A DNA stretch of 64,000 nucleotides, taken from NCBI RefSeq assembly GCF_007830515.1, contig NZ_VLKT01000029.1, positions 1 through 64,000 of the forward strand, written 5' to 3'. Below, one piece after another: positions 51,412 to 60,616 of this stretch. The first letter of the stretch is position 1. Every line of letters begins with the position of its first letter. The DNA is from Mesorhizobium tianshanense. Its GTDB lineage: Bacteria > Pseudomonadota > Alphaproteobacteria > Rhizobiales > Rhizobiaceae. A model generated the notes under the pieces. It saw only the letters and a program-made list of their open reading frames with translations, was not told the DNA's origin and ran no database searches. The position numbers were made by a program, and so were the translations under genes.

Positions 51412-53289
51412 ATGCTGATCATCAACGACCTTTCGCTCCGCATGGCCGGACGCCTGCTTCTCGACCATGCCTCGCTGACCTTGCCGGCCGGCAGCAAGGC
51501 CGGGCTTGTCGGCCGCAACGGCACCGGCAAGACCACCTTGTTCAAGGCGATCACCGGCGATCTCGCCTCAGAGACTGGCTCGATCAGCCTGCCGAAGAAC
51601 ACGCGCATCGGCCAGGTGGCGCAGGAAGCGCCCGGCACCGAGGAGCCGCTGATCGAGATCGTGCTCAAGGCCGACGTTGAGAGGAGTGCACTGCTCGAAG
51701 AGGAAAAGACCGCGACCGATCCGCACCGCATAGCCGACATCCACATGCGGCTGGCCGACATCGACGCCCATTCGGCGGAATCGCGAGCCGCCACCATTCT
51801 TGCCGGCCTCGGCTTCGACGATGAGGCGCAGCGGCGGCCGGCCTCGTCCTTCTCCGGCGGCTGGCGCATGCGGGTGGCGCTGGCGGCAGTCCTGTTTGCC
51901 GAGCCCGATCTTCTGCTGCTCGACGAGCCGACCAACTATCTCGACCTCGAAGGCACGCTGTGGCTGGAAAACTACGTGTCGAAATATCCGCACACGGTGC
52001 TTCTGATCTCGCACGATCGCGACCTGCTCAACCGCGCCGTCAACTCGATCGTCCATCTCGACCAGAAGAAGCTGACCTTCTGGCGCGGCGGCTACGACCA
52101 GTTCGAGCGGCAATACACCGAGCAGCGCGAACTGCAGGAGAAGGGCCGCGTCAAGCAGGAAGCCGCTCGCAAGCACATGGAATCCTTCGTCGAGCGCTTC
52201 CGCGCCAAAGCTTCCAAGGCGAGGCAGGCGCAGTCGCGCATCAAGGCGCTGGAGAAGATGAAGCCGATCGCCGCTATCGTGAATGACACGGTGCGGCCGT
52301 TCTCCTTTCCCGAGCCGGTGAAGACCGTGGCCTCGCCGATCATTGCGCTCAACAACGTCAATGTCGGCTATACCGAGGGCGAGCCGATCCTGAAGAAGAT
52401 GACGCTGCGCATCGATGCCGACGACCGCATCGCGTTGCTCGGCGCCAACGGCAACGGCAAGTCGACCTTCGCCAAATTGCTGTCCGGCCGGCTGAAGCAG
52501 GAAACCGGCACCATGACGGTGGCGCCCGGCCTGAAAGTGGCGATCTTTGCCCAGCATCAGCTCGACGATCTCAGGCCGAACGAAAACGCCTATGAGCATG
52601 TCCGCCGGCTGATGCCGGAGGCGCCGGAATCGAAGGTGCGCGGCCGCGTCGCCCAGTTCGGTCTCACCACCGAAAAGATGAACACCGCCGCCAAGGACCT
52701 ATCGGGCGGCGAGAAGGCGCGCCTTCTGATGGGCCTGTCGGCGTTCGAGGGGCCGAACCTGTTCATCCTCGACGAGCCGACCAACCATCTCGATATCGAC
52801 AGCCGTGAATCGCTGATCCATGCGCTGAATGAGTTTCCCGGCGCGGTCATCCTGATCTCGCACGACCGCCATCTGCTCGAAGCGACGGCCGACCGGCTGT
52901 GGCTGGTCAAGGACGGCGCGGTCAACCCGTATGACGGCGACCTCGAGGACTACAAGACGCTGGTCACCGGCGTGTCCGGCGACCGCCGCGGCAAGCGCGA
53001 GGCGGAGAAGGCTTCGAAGGCCGACCGCCGCCGCGATGCGGCAGCGCGCCGCGCCGCCTTGGAGCCGCTGGCCAAGGAAATCCGCGCCACCGAAGCGCTG
53101 ATGGACCGCATCCGCAAGCGCATCGATGGCATCGAGGACGAACTCGCCAATCCGGCGGTCTATGAAAAGGACCCGTCCACGGCGACACGGCTGGCCAAGG
53201 AGCGCTCGCAGCTTGCCCAGACTTTGGCCGCCCATGAGGAAAAATGGCTGTCAATGTCGGCGGAATACGAGGAAGGCACGGCGGAGTAG
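51412..53289 (+). CDS. ABC-F family ATPase (Uup/YheS-like)
   Basis: 625 residues from the ATG at 51412 (MLIINDLSLRMAGRLLLDHA). It has two ABC domains with no membrane part: Walker A GRNGTGKTT and GANGNGKST, signatures SFSGGWRMR and LSGGEKAR, Walker B LLDEPTNYLDL and ILDEPTNHLDI. The P-site linker lies near 240-320 and a basic coiled-coil tail near 530-625. ABC-F proteins bind the ribosomal E site or act on DNA (Uup); this one most resembles the YheS/Uup lineage. Confidence 0.9.
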   Translation: MLIINDLSLRMAGRLLLDHASLTLPAGSKAGLVGRNGTGKTTLFKAITGDLASETGSISLPKNTRIGQVAQEAPGTEEPLIEIVLKADVERSALLEEEKTATDPHRIADIHMRLADIDAHSAESRAATILAGLGFDDEAQRRPASSFSGGWRMRVALAAVLFAEPDLLLLDEPTNYLDLEGTLWLENYVSKYPHTVLLISHDRDLLNRAVNSIVHLDQKKLTFWRGGYDQFERQYTEQRELQEKGRVKQEAARKHMESFVERFRAKASKARQAQSRIKALEKMKPIAAIVNDTVRPFSFPEPVKTVASPIIALNNVNVGYTEGEPILKKMTLRIDADDRIALLGANGNGKSTFAKLLSGRLKQETGTMTVAPGLKVAIFAQHQLDDLRPNENAYEHVRRLMPEAPESKVRGRVAQFGLTTEKMNTAAKDLSGGEKARLLMGLSAFEGPNLFILDEPTNHLDIDSRESLIHALNEFPGAVILISHDRHLLEATADRLWLVKDGAVNPYDGDLEDYKTLVTGVSGDRRGKREAEKASKADRRRDAAARRAALEPLAKEIRATEALMDRIRKRIDGIEDELANPAVYEKDPSTATRLAKERSQLAQTLAAHEEKWLSMSAEYEEGTAE

Positions 53290-53386
53290 TGGCGGCGCCC
53301 TCTGTCTTCTCCCACAACAACAAAGGGAGAAGGGAGAGCGCCATCTGGCCCTACACGACGCCGCCATAAGCGGCTAGTTTACCCTC

Positions 53387-55534
53387 ATGAACCAGCACGC
53401 CAAGCTCAGAATCGGCCATTCGGCCTGTCCGCATGATTGCCCGTCGACCTGCGCGCTCGAGGTCGAACTGCTCGATGACAAGCGCATCGGCCGCGTCCAT
53501 GGCGCCAAGGCCAACACGTATACATCAGGCGTCATCTGCGCCAAGGTCGCCCGTTACGCCGACCGCGTCCATCATCCCGACCGCTTGCTGAAGCCATTGA
53601 TCCGCGCCGGCGCCAAGGGCGAGGGCGCCTGGAAGGAAGCGAGCTGGGAGTCGGCACTCGACCTCATCGCCGAAAAGTTCATCGCGGCGGAGGAAAAGTA
53701 CGGCTCGGAGACGGTCTGGCCTTATTACTATGCCGGCACGATGGGGCTGGTGCAGCGCGACGGCATCGAGCGGCTGCGCCACGCGAAAAAGTACTCCGGC
53801 TTCTTCAGTTCGATCTGCACCAACCTGGCCTGGACCGGCTGGATGATGGGCGCCGGCGCGTTGCGCGGTCCCGACCCGCGCGAGATGGCCAAGTCCGACT
53901 GCGTGGTGATCTGGGGCACCAATGCCGTGGTCACCCAGGTCAACGTCATGACCCACGCCATCAAGGCGCGCAAGGAACGCGGCGCGAAAATAGTCGTCAT
54001 CGATGTCTACGAGAACGCGACGATGAAGCAGGCCGATCTTGGCCTGGTGCTGAAGCCCGGCACTGATGGCGCGCTGGCCTGCGCGGTGATGCATGTGCTG
54101 TTCCGTGACGGCATGGCCGACCGCGCCTATTTGGAAAAATACACCGACGACCCGCACGGGCTGGAAGCGCATCTTCAGACGAGGACGCCGCAATGGGCGG
54201 CTGATATCACCGGGCTTTTGGTCGACGAGATCGAGACCTTCGCCCACCTCGTCGGCACGACAAAGAAGACTTACCTTCGCCTCGGCTACGGTTTCTCGCG
54301 CCAGCGCAACGGCTCGGTCAACATGCATGCCGCGGCCTCGATCGCCGCGGTCACCGGCTGCTGGCAATATGAGGGCGGCGGCGCCTTCCATTCCAATTCG
54401 GGCATCTTCAAGCTCAACCAGGAACTGCTGGAAGGCACGCGGATGCGCGACCCTGCGATCCGCCATCTCGACCATTCCCGCATCGGCCCGGTGCTGACCG
54501 GGGCTGAGGACGCGCTCTATGGCGGCCCTCCGGTGACGGCGCTGCTGATCCAGAACACCAACCCGGTCAATGTCGCGCCGGAACAGCGGCTGGTGAAACA
54601 GGGTTTTTTGCGCGACGACCTGTTTTCCTGCGTGCACGAGCAATTCATGACCGACACCGCGAAGCTCGCCGATGTCGTACTGCCGGCGACGATGTTCCTC
54701 GAGCATGACGACATCTACAAGGGCGGCGGCAACCAGCACATCACGCTGGGTCCGAAGCTGATCGATCCGCCGGAAGGGCCGCGCAGCAACCATTTCGTCA
54801 TCGAGGAACTGGGCAAGCGGCTCGGCGTTGGCGACAGGCCGGGCTTCGGCTTGACCGGGCAGCAGCATATCGATGTCATTTTGGGCAAACGCGGCCTAGG
54901 CAGTTTTTCGAGCCTCAAGGAAGAAAAGTGGGTCGATTTGCAGCCGGATTTCGAGGCAGCGCATTTTATCGAGGGTTTCGGCCACGCGGACGGAAAATTC
55001 CACTTCCGCGCCGACTGGACCGGGCAGGCGGCGCCCAACCGGCCGCCGAAAAGCATGGGCCTGTTCGGGCCGGTGGCAAGCCTGCCGGAATTTCCCGATC
55101 ACGTCGACCTGATCGAGGTGGCGGACGAGGCGCACCCGTTCCGGCTGACCACCTCGCCGGCGCGCAATTTCCTCAACTCGACTTTTTCGGAGACGCCGGT
55201 GTCGAGGGCCAAGGAGGGCCGGCCGGAACTGCTTTTGCATCCGGACGATGCGGCAGCTTATGGACTGGCCGACGGCGATCGCGTCGAGATCGGCAATGCG
55301 CGCGGTGAAGTCGTGCTGCACGCAAGACTGTTCGATGGAATCAAGCGCGGCGTCGTGGTGGCCGAAGGCATCTGGCCGAACAGCGCCCACGAGCGCGGCG
55401 AGGGCATCAACGTCCTGACCGGCGCCGACGCCCCGGCGCCGTATGGCGGCGCCGCGTTCCACGACAATAAGGTCTGGCTGCGGCCGGCGAATGCCCACCC
55501 AGCCGTTTTTGCGTGGCGGGTGGAGGCTCGATAG
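53387..55534 (+). CDS. Molybdopterin-dependent oxidoreductase (formate dehydrogenase-like)
   Basis: 715 residues, cytoplasmic (no Tat signal). The N-terminal [4Fe-4S] ligands are Cys in SACPHDCPSTCALEVE and SGVICAK. Then come bis-MGD binding segments (VVIWGTNAVVTQVN; NTNPVNVAPEQ) and a C-terminal molydopterin-dinucleotide domain (HPFRLTTSPARNFLNSTFSE). Family members reduce or oxidise formate, nitrate, DMSO or unknown substrates. No electron-transfer subunit gene is adjacent. It overlaps the DUF2270 gene by one base. Confidence 0.87.
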   Translation: MNQHAKLRIGHSACPHDCPSTCALEVELLDDKRIGRVHGAKANTYTSGVICAKVARYADRVHHPDRLLKPLIRAGAKGEGAWKEASWESALDLIAEKFIAAEEKYGSETVWPYYYAGTMGLVQRDGIERLRHAKKYSGFFSSICTNLAWTGWMMGAGALRGPDPREMAKSDCVVIWGTNAVVTQVNVMTHAIKARKERGAKIVVIDVYENATMKQADLGLVLKPGTDGALACAVMHVLFRDGMADRAYLEKYTDDPHGLEAHLQTRTPQWAADITGLLVDEIETFAHLVGTTKKTYLRLGYGFSRQRNGSVNMHAAASIAAVTGCWQYEGGGAFHSNSGIFKLNQELLEGTRMRDPAIRHLDHSRIGPVLTGAEDALYGGPPVTALLIQNTNPVNVAPEQRLVKQGFLRDDLFSCVHEQFMTDTAKLADVVLPATMFLEHDDIYKGGGNQHITLGPKLIDPPEGPRSNHFVIEELGKRLGVGDRPGFGLTGQQHIDVILGKRGLGSFSSLKEEKWVDLQPDFEAAHFIEGFGHADGKFHFRADWTGQAAPNRPPKSMGLFGPVASLPEFPDHVDLIEVADEAHPFRLTTSPARNFLNSTFSETPVSRAKEGRPELLLHPDDAAAYGLADGDRVEIGNARGEVVLHARLFDGIKRGVVVAEGIWPNSAHERGEGINVLTGADAPAPYGGAAFHDNKVWLRPANAHPAVFAWRVEAR

Positions 55535-56232
55535 TGGCAGATGTATCGGCAGTGCCGGACCCCATTGGAAGAACGCTTTCGTCCGGCGAACTGGTAACCA
55601 CGATGTCGCACTTTCATCGCGCCGAGATTCTGCGCATGGCGGGGTGGCGCGACCGCCTGGACCGGACGAGCAATTGGGCGATAACGGTCGTCGCGGCGAT
55701 GTTGTCCGTCTCGCTTTCGACGGCCAGCGCGCATCACGGCGTGCTGCTGTTTGCCATGATGCTTGTCCTGTTGCTGCTGTGGATAGAGGCGCGGCGATAT
55801 CGCTTCTTCGACTTTTACCGGGCCCGCGTGCGCCAGTTCGAACGGCACTACTTCGCGCAGATATTCTCTCCGCAACCGGACTTCGCGTCCGATTGGCTGT
55901 TGGTCGTCGGCGAAGGCCTTCGCGCTCCAAAATTCCTCATTTCGCATCGAGTGGCGTTGGCGCGCCGTCTGCGTCGAAACTACATCCACATGCTGCTGAT
56001 CCTGCTGCTGGCCTGGATCCTCAAACTGTCGACTCCCAGTCTTCTAACCGAAGGTGTCCGTATCGGCTTCGTCGGTTCGGTGCGTGAGGCTGTCACCGGT
56101 GCTGCCCTGGGGCCTATTCCCGGCCTGGTCATCGTCGTGCTGGTCGCCGCCTTCTATGCGGGCCTGCTCGTCACGGCCTTCCTGGCTGCTGGCGACGACG
56201 GCGAACTCTCCTTTGGTGAGGTGCACGTCTAG
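55534..56232 (+). CDS. DUF2270 integral membrane protein
   Basis: 232 residues from the GTG at 55534, which overlaps the stop of the oxidoreductase (TAGTG); a GTG at 55513 is an alternative. It has four helices: two near 50-85 and two near 155-220. The region LWIEARRYRFFDFYRARVRQ typifies DUF2270. The function is unknown; coupling to the upstream gene suggests shared expression. Confidence 0.82.
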   Translation: MADVSAVPDPIGRTLSSGELVTTMSHFHRAEILRMAGWRDRLDRTSNWAITVVAAMLSVSLSTASAHHGVLLFAMMLVLLLLWIEARRYRFFDFYRARVRQFERHYFAQIFSPQPDFASDWLLVVGEGLRAPKFLISHRVALARRLRRNYIHMLLILLLAWILKLSTPSLLTEGVRIGFVGSVREAVTGAALGPIPGLVIVVLVAAFYAGLLVTAFLAAGDDGELSFGEVHV

Positions 56233-56338
56233 AGCATCGGGCCCAAAAGTGGGTGCCGGTTTTGGGAAAATTCGATGCTCAAACAAAAACAGAGCGGCGG
56301 TACGATTCGACTGGAAAGTCCGTCGCTCGAGAGTGGCA
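56230..56338. repeat. Palindromic intergenic repeat, copy 6
   Basis: GAGCATCG (56232-56239) and CGATGCTC (56273-56280) are perfect arms around CCCAAAAGTGGGTGCCGG. The element begins inside the stop codon of the DUF2270 gene. Its lead matches the copy at 44189. Confidence 0.75.
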
Positions 56339-56388
56339 ACGCAACTTCCTGTCGCGCGTTGTCGGCAGGCGCATTGGCGAGGAGTCTC

Positions 56389-58707
56389 ATGGCTTGGCAG
56401 ACGCCGACACGTTCCATCGTCCTTGCGATGCTGTCTTGTGCGCTCGTCGCTGTCGCGGCAAGCGCGAGCTGGGCGGTGGAGGCGCAGACTGCTGGAACCG
56501 TGGCGTCGGGGATGGGCGGCTCGGCCGAAGGCATCTTCGTCGCCGAAATCGTTCTCCTGCTGCTTGTCGGGCGTGGCCTGGGTGAAGTGCTGCAGCGCTA
56601 TGGCCAGCCGGCAATCATGGGCCAGTTGATCGGCGGCATCCTGCTCGGTCCCTCGCTGTTCGGCTGGCTGTGGCCATCGGCGCAGCATCTAATCTTTCCG
56701 AGCGATCCTGAGCAGAAGGGCATGATCGACGCCGTCTCGCAGCTCGGCATCCTCATGCTGCTTTTGTTGACCGGCATGGAGATGGATTTACGGCTGGTGC
56801 GCCGGGTTGGCGCGGCCTGTTTTTCCATTTCGGTCACCGGCATCGTCCTGCCCTTCGTCTGCGGCTTCGCATTGGCGCAGGTCCTGCCCGACGCCTTGCT
56901 GCCCGACGCGACGCAACGCACCGTCGCCGGGCTGTTCCTGGGCACCGCGCTGTCGATTTCGTCGGTCAAGATCGTCGCCATGGTGGTGCGCGAAATGAAC
57001 TTCATGCGCCGCAACCTCGGCCAGGTGATCATTTCCTCGGCGATCATCGAGGACACGATCGGCTGGCTGATCATCGCCATAACGTTCGGCATCGCCACCA
57101 ATGGCAGGCTGGAGCTCGTGCCGCTGATGACCACCGTTGCCGAAGTGGCGCTGTTCATGGTGTTCTCCTTCACCGTCGGCCGTCGCCTGGTGTTCACCTT
57201 GATCCGCTGGACCAACGATGCCTTCCGCAGCGAGTTTGCGGTGATCACCATGATCCTCATCATCATGGGGGTGATGGCGCTGATCACCAATCTGATTGGC
57301 GTCCACACCGTTCTGGGGGCTTTTGTCGCCGGCATCCTGGTCGGTGAATCACCCATCCTCTCGAGCCACATAGAAGGCCAGCTTCGCGGCGTCATCACCG
57401 CACTGTTCATGCCGATCTTCTTCGGCATGGCCGGGCTTTCGGCCGACCTTACCGTGCTTGCCGACCCGACGCTTGCCATGCTGACAGCGGCTCTCGTCGT
57501 CATCGCCAGCGTCGGCAAATTTGGCGGCGCGTTCGTGGGTGGCAAGCTTGCCGGCATGTCATTCAAGGAAGCAACTGCCGTCGGCAGCGCAATGAACGCG
57601 CGCGGTTCGACCGAGGTGATCGTCGCCAGTATCGGCTTGTCGATGAACATCGTGTCGCACAATCTCTTCACCATGATCGTCACCATGGCCGTCATCACCA
57701 CGCTGGCCATGCCGCCAATGCTCCGCTGGGCGCTTGGCCGGCTCCCAATCAGCCCCGACGAGCAGCAGCGTGTCGAGCGCGAGGCGCTGGACGAATACGG
57801 CTTCGTTTCCAAGCTGGAGCGCCTGCTAGTGCTGGTCGACGACAGCAGGATCGGCAAGTTCACCGCCTATCTCGCCGGACTGGTCGGCGGGGGCAGCGGC
57901 ATGCCTACCACCTTGCTTCACCTAAAAGACGGCCGGATTGACAGGCCGGCCGATACCAGGGGACCGGAGCGCACTCTGAAGAAGGGTGCGGAAAGAAGCG
58001 CCCGGGTGGTGAAACGGACCGAACACACGCTTGTCGACAAAGTGCATCTGACAGCCCGCACCGAATCGGAAGCCACCGGTGAGACCATCGCCGAAGAGGC
58101 CCGCAAGGGATACGGTATGCTGCTGGTCGGCCTTGACGATGTGCTGACCGCCAAAGGCGCTTTCACGCCGACCCTCAACGACATAGCCGGGGGATTCGAA
58201 GGCCCGCTTTGCCTAGTCCTGAATGGCGGCAACGCAGACGACAGGATGCCGACGCTAAAAGCCGGCGCCAGTATTCTCGTTCCCGTCAACGGCACCGAGG
58301 TGGCGCGCCGCGCCGCCGACTTTGCGCTGGCGCTGGCCCGTCCAAACCGGGCGCGGGTCAAGGTTCTCTACGTCTCGCAAGGCGCAGCCAGGGGTCACAA
58401 GCCGACATCGGTTTCGCATCGCCGGGAAGAAGCCGTCCTGAAAGATATTGCCGACCTGGCCAGCCGCTACGGCGTGCCTGTTGACACCGCGATCCACACC
58501 CACGGCATACCCGACCAGGTGATCATCAGCGAGGTGGCCAAAGGTGCGGCGATCGTCGTGATGGGCGTCACCCGTCGTTCGGGCAAGGATCTGTTCTTCG
58601 GCGACACCGCCAGCGCTGTTCTGGCGACTTGCAACCGCCCGGTCGTGCTTCTGGCCAGCGGGCGCATCAAGCGCGGCAACGCCGGCAACGAGCCGGCAGC
58701 CGTATGA
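56389..58707 (+). CDS. KefB-type cation:proton antiporter with C-terminal Usp domains
   Basis: 772 residues from the ATG at 56389 (GGAG upstream); an in-frame ATG at 56275 lies inside the repeat. A signal-like first helix precedes a CPA2 antiporter domain of about 12 helices (GQPAIMGQLIGGILLGPSLF; IGVHTVLGAFVAGILVGESP). The cytoplasmic tail holds one degenerate and one complete universal stress protein domain (ILVPVNGTEVARRAADFALA to GVTRRSGKDLFFGDTASAVL). The Usp part probably senses nucleotide or stress. Confidence 0.87.
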   Translation: MAWQTPTRSIVLAMLSCALVAVAASASWAVEAQTAGTVASGMGGSAEGIFVAEIVLLLLVGRGLGEVLQRYGQPAIMGQLIGGILLGPSLFGWLWPSAQHLIFPSDPEQKGMIDAVSQLGILMLLLLTGMEMDLRLVRRVGAACFSISVTGIVLPFVCGFALAQVLPDALLPDATQRTVAGLFLGTALSISSVKIVAMVVREMNFMRRNLGQVIISSAIIEDTIGWLIIAITFGIATNGRLELVPLMTTVAEVALFMVFSFTVGRRLVFTLIRWTNDAFRSEFAVITMILIIMGVMALITNLIGVHTVLGAFVAGILVGESPILSSHIEGQLRGVITALFMPIFFGMAGLSADLTVLADPTLAMLTAALVVIASVGKFGGAFVGGKLAGMSFKEATAVGSAMNARGSTEVIVASIGLSMNIVSHNLFTMIVTMAVITTLAMPPMLRWALGRLPISPDEQQRVEREALDEYGFVSKLERLLVLVDDSRIGKFTAYLAGLVGGGSGMPTTLLHLKDGRIDRPADTRGPERTLKKGAERSARVVKRTEHTLVDKVHLTARTESEATGETIAEEARKGYGMLLVGLDDVLTAKGAFTPTLNDIAGGFEGPLCLVLNGGNADDRMPTLKAGASILVPVNGTEVARRAADFALALARPNRARVKVLYVSQGAARGHKPTSVSHRREEAVLKDIADLASRYGVPVDTAIHTHGIPDQVIISEVAKGAAIVVMGVTRRSGKDLFFGDTASAVLATCNRPVVLLASGRIKRGNAGNEPAAV

Positions 58708-58710
58708 AAT

Positions 58711-58726
58711 CGAACCGATCGGTTCG
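58711..58726. other. 16-bp perfect palindrome after the antiporter gene
   Basis: CGAACCGATCGGTTCG is followed by TTTC, four bases after the antiporter stop. It could be an operator or the stem of a weak terminator. The rest of the 311-base gap up to the DUF680 gene shows only a possible promoter (TTGACG at 58973, TATGAA at 58995). Confidence 0.45.
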
Positions 58727-59018
58727 TTTCTGTTGACGCATCGTGCAGGACGGGGTGAACGCCGGCTCGGCCAATGCGCAAGCCCTGCAACGAGAATATT
58801 CGCATAACAATTTGAAAACAATGGAAAAAAATAAGGCAAAGGAAACTTTTTAGCGGATTTCAAGCACCCGATTCAGGGTGCGCGCGGAACATCTTCGTGA
58901 TTGGAAATCGCAGCACCGCCAACCCACTTCGAGGCGGTCCGAACGACGCGAAATCCTCCCAAGGCACGCCACTTGACGGACAGAACACTGAAAATATGAA
59001 GACACTGGAGTACCTGAA

Positions 59019-59291
59019 ATGACCAAGATTGCTCTTACCGCCGTCGCCATCCTCATTGCCACGGGCAGTGCCTTTGCCGGCAGCGACCACTATGGTTCGG
59101 ACGGCGTCAACCAGCCGGCAGCGCCTGTTGCCGCTGGCCAAGCCAACAACGTCGACAACACGTTCACGGGTTCGATCCGCAAGCTGTTCCCGACAGAGCA
59201 CAACGCCGTCAACACCGATGCGACGACGACCCAGTCCGGCACGGCCCAGTCCGTCGTGCCTCAATCTGGCCGGGGCAACTGGGGCCGCTAA
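59019..59291 (+). CDS. DUF680 small exported protein
   Basis: 90 residues with GGAG eight bases upstream. The signal peptide MTKIALTAVAILIATGSAFA is cut after AFA. The mature part (GSDHYGSDGVNQPAAPVAAG and on) is Asn/Thr/Gln-rich and without cysteine. DUF680 proteins occur in many copies in Mesorhizobium and are of unknown function, so this gene supports the genus call. Confidence 0.85.
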   Translation: MTKIALTAVAILIATGSAFAGSDHYGSDGVNQPAAPVAAGQANNVDNTFTGSIRKLFPTEHNAVNTDATTTQSGTAQSVVPQSGRGNWGR

Positions 59292-59364
59292 GTCCTCAAA
59301 CTCCGGAGCACAAAGAGCGGCAGGCTTGGCCCGCCGTTCTTGCCTTTGTATATCAAGTCACAAC

Positions 59365-59889
59365 CTAGCTCAGATCCTTCGGCCGAACGCAGTGCGTCAG
59401 CCGCGCATCGCCGAGGGCGAGTCGTGCCCAATTGCCGTCGAAAACGAAGCGGGCAAGGGCCGCTGTCGGGAATTTCTCTTCAAGCCTTTCGAGTGCCGCG
59501 GCATCCGATCCGGCGCCGGCAAGCCGGCGTGCGAATTCCTCCAGGCCGGGATTATGGCCGAGCACCAAAAGGCTGCTTGTTGCCGCATTTGCCTGCCGTA
59601 CCTTGGCGAGAATGTCTGCCGCACTGGCCTCGTAGAGCGCCTGGACAAATTTGGCCGGCGTTTGCGCCGGCAATTCCGCCGAGACCAGCCGCCACGTGTC
59701 GCGGCTGCGCAGCGTCGGCGACACCAGTGCCAGATCAGGCAGCCAACCTTGCCTGACCAGTTCGCGCCCGACCAGCGGGGCGGCCTTCAGCCCGCGCCCG
59801 GAAAGCGGCCGGTCGAAGTCGATAAGGTCAGGATCGTCCCAGCTCGACTTGGCATGACGCAGAAGAAGGAGTTGCTTCGTTGTCGCCAT
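59365..59889 (-). CDS. SixA-like phosphohistidine phosphatase
   Basis: 174 residues from the ATG at 59889. A histidine-phosphatase superfamily protein: LLLLRHAKSSWDDPDLIDFD carries the RHA catalytic motif and SSLLVLGHNPGLEEFARRLA the second His. SixA removes phosphate from histidine in phosphorelay or PTS proteins. It lies just downstream of purN on the same strand. Confidence 0.87.
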   Translation of the reverse strand: MATTKQLLLLRHAKSSWDDPDLIDFDRPLSGRGLKAAPLVGRELVRQGWLPDLALVSPTLRSRDTWRLVSAELPAQTPAKFVQALYEASAADILAKVRQANAATSSLLVLGHNPGLEEFARRLAGAGSDAAALERLEEKFPTAALARFVFDGNWARLALGDARLTHCVRPKDLS

Positions 59890-59905
59890 GCCAGCCTCCT
59901 CCTGC

Positions 59906-60616
59906 TCAGGGCGTGATGCGCGCCAGATGCTCGAGGTCGGTCTCCTCGCGCAGCGGATCGGGCGCCATGACCACGGAGGTGCTGTTGTCGGCGTCATCTG
60001 CGAAGCGGGCAAGCACGGTGCGGCCGCCTTCCATTCGCGCCTTGCCTTCGGCGACCAACCCGAGCGCCAGCGGATAAAGCCGGTGCTCGGCCTTCAGCAC
60101 GCGGGCGGCGAGCGTATCCTCGTTGTCGCCGACCATCACCGGCACGGCGGCTTGGGCGATGATCGGGCCGTCATCCATGTCCAGCGTGACGAAATGCACC
60201 GTGCAGCCATGAATGCGTGTGCCGGCGCGCAGCGCGCGAGCATGGGTATCGAGCCCCTTGAAGGCAGGCAGCAGGGCAGGGTGGATGTTGATCATCCGTC
60301 CCAGCCACTTCTCGACGAAGCGCGCGCCGAGAATGCGCATGTAGCCGGCCAGCGCCACGATCTCGGCGCTGAACGAGACAAGTGCCGCGTCGATCGCCCC
60401 GTCATGCGCTTCCTTGCTGGTATAGTCGGCCCGTGAAATCACCTTGGTGGCGATGCCGCGCGCCGCGGCGATACCGAGGCCGGCGGCATTGGCCCGGTCG
60501 GAAATGACGCCGACGATCTCGGCCGGATAGTCCGGATTGCTGGCCGCGGCGATCAGCGCCGTCATGTTGGAGCCGCGTCCCGAGATCAGCACCACGGTGC
60601 GTTTGCGCGCGCTCAT
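59906..60616 (-). CDS. purN: Phosphoribosylglycinamide formyltransferase
   Basis: 236 residues from the ATG at 60616, which overlaps the purM stop (ATGA). It adds the formyl group from 10-formyl-THF to GAR in purine synthesis. Motifs: VVLISGRGSNMTALI, INIHPALLPAFKGLDTHARA and TVHFVTLDMDDGPIIAQ, with the catalytic Asn-His-Asp. The C-terminus is slightly longer than in enterobacteria. Confidence 0.95.
   Translation of the reverse strand: MSARKRTVVLISGRGSNMTALIAAASNPDYPAEIVGVISDRANAAGLGIAAARGIATKVISRADYTSKEAHDGAIDAALVSFSAEIVALAGYMRILGARFVEKWLGRMINIHPALLPAFKGLDTHARALRAGTRIHGCTVHFVTLDMDDGPIIAQAAVPVMVGDNEDTLAARVLKAEHRLYPLALGLVAEGKARMEGGRTVLARFADDADNSTSVVMAPDPLREETDLEHLARITP

Noticed and set aside
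53525..54868. Minus-strand open frame of 447 codons
   Set aside because: Antisense to the molybdopterin oxidoreductase, whose iron-sulfur and cofactor motifs are clear.
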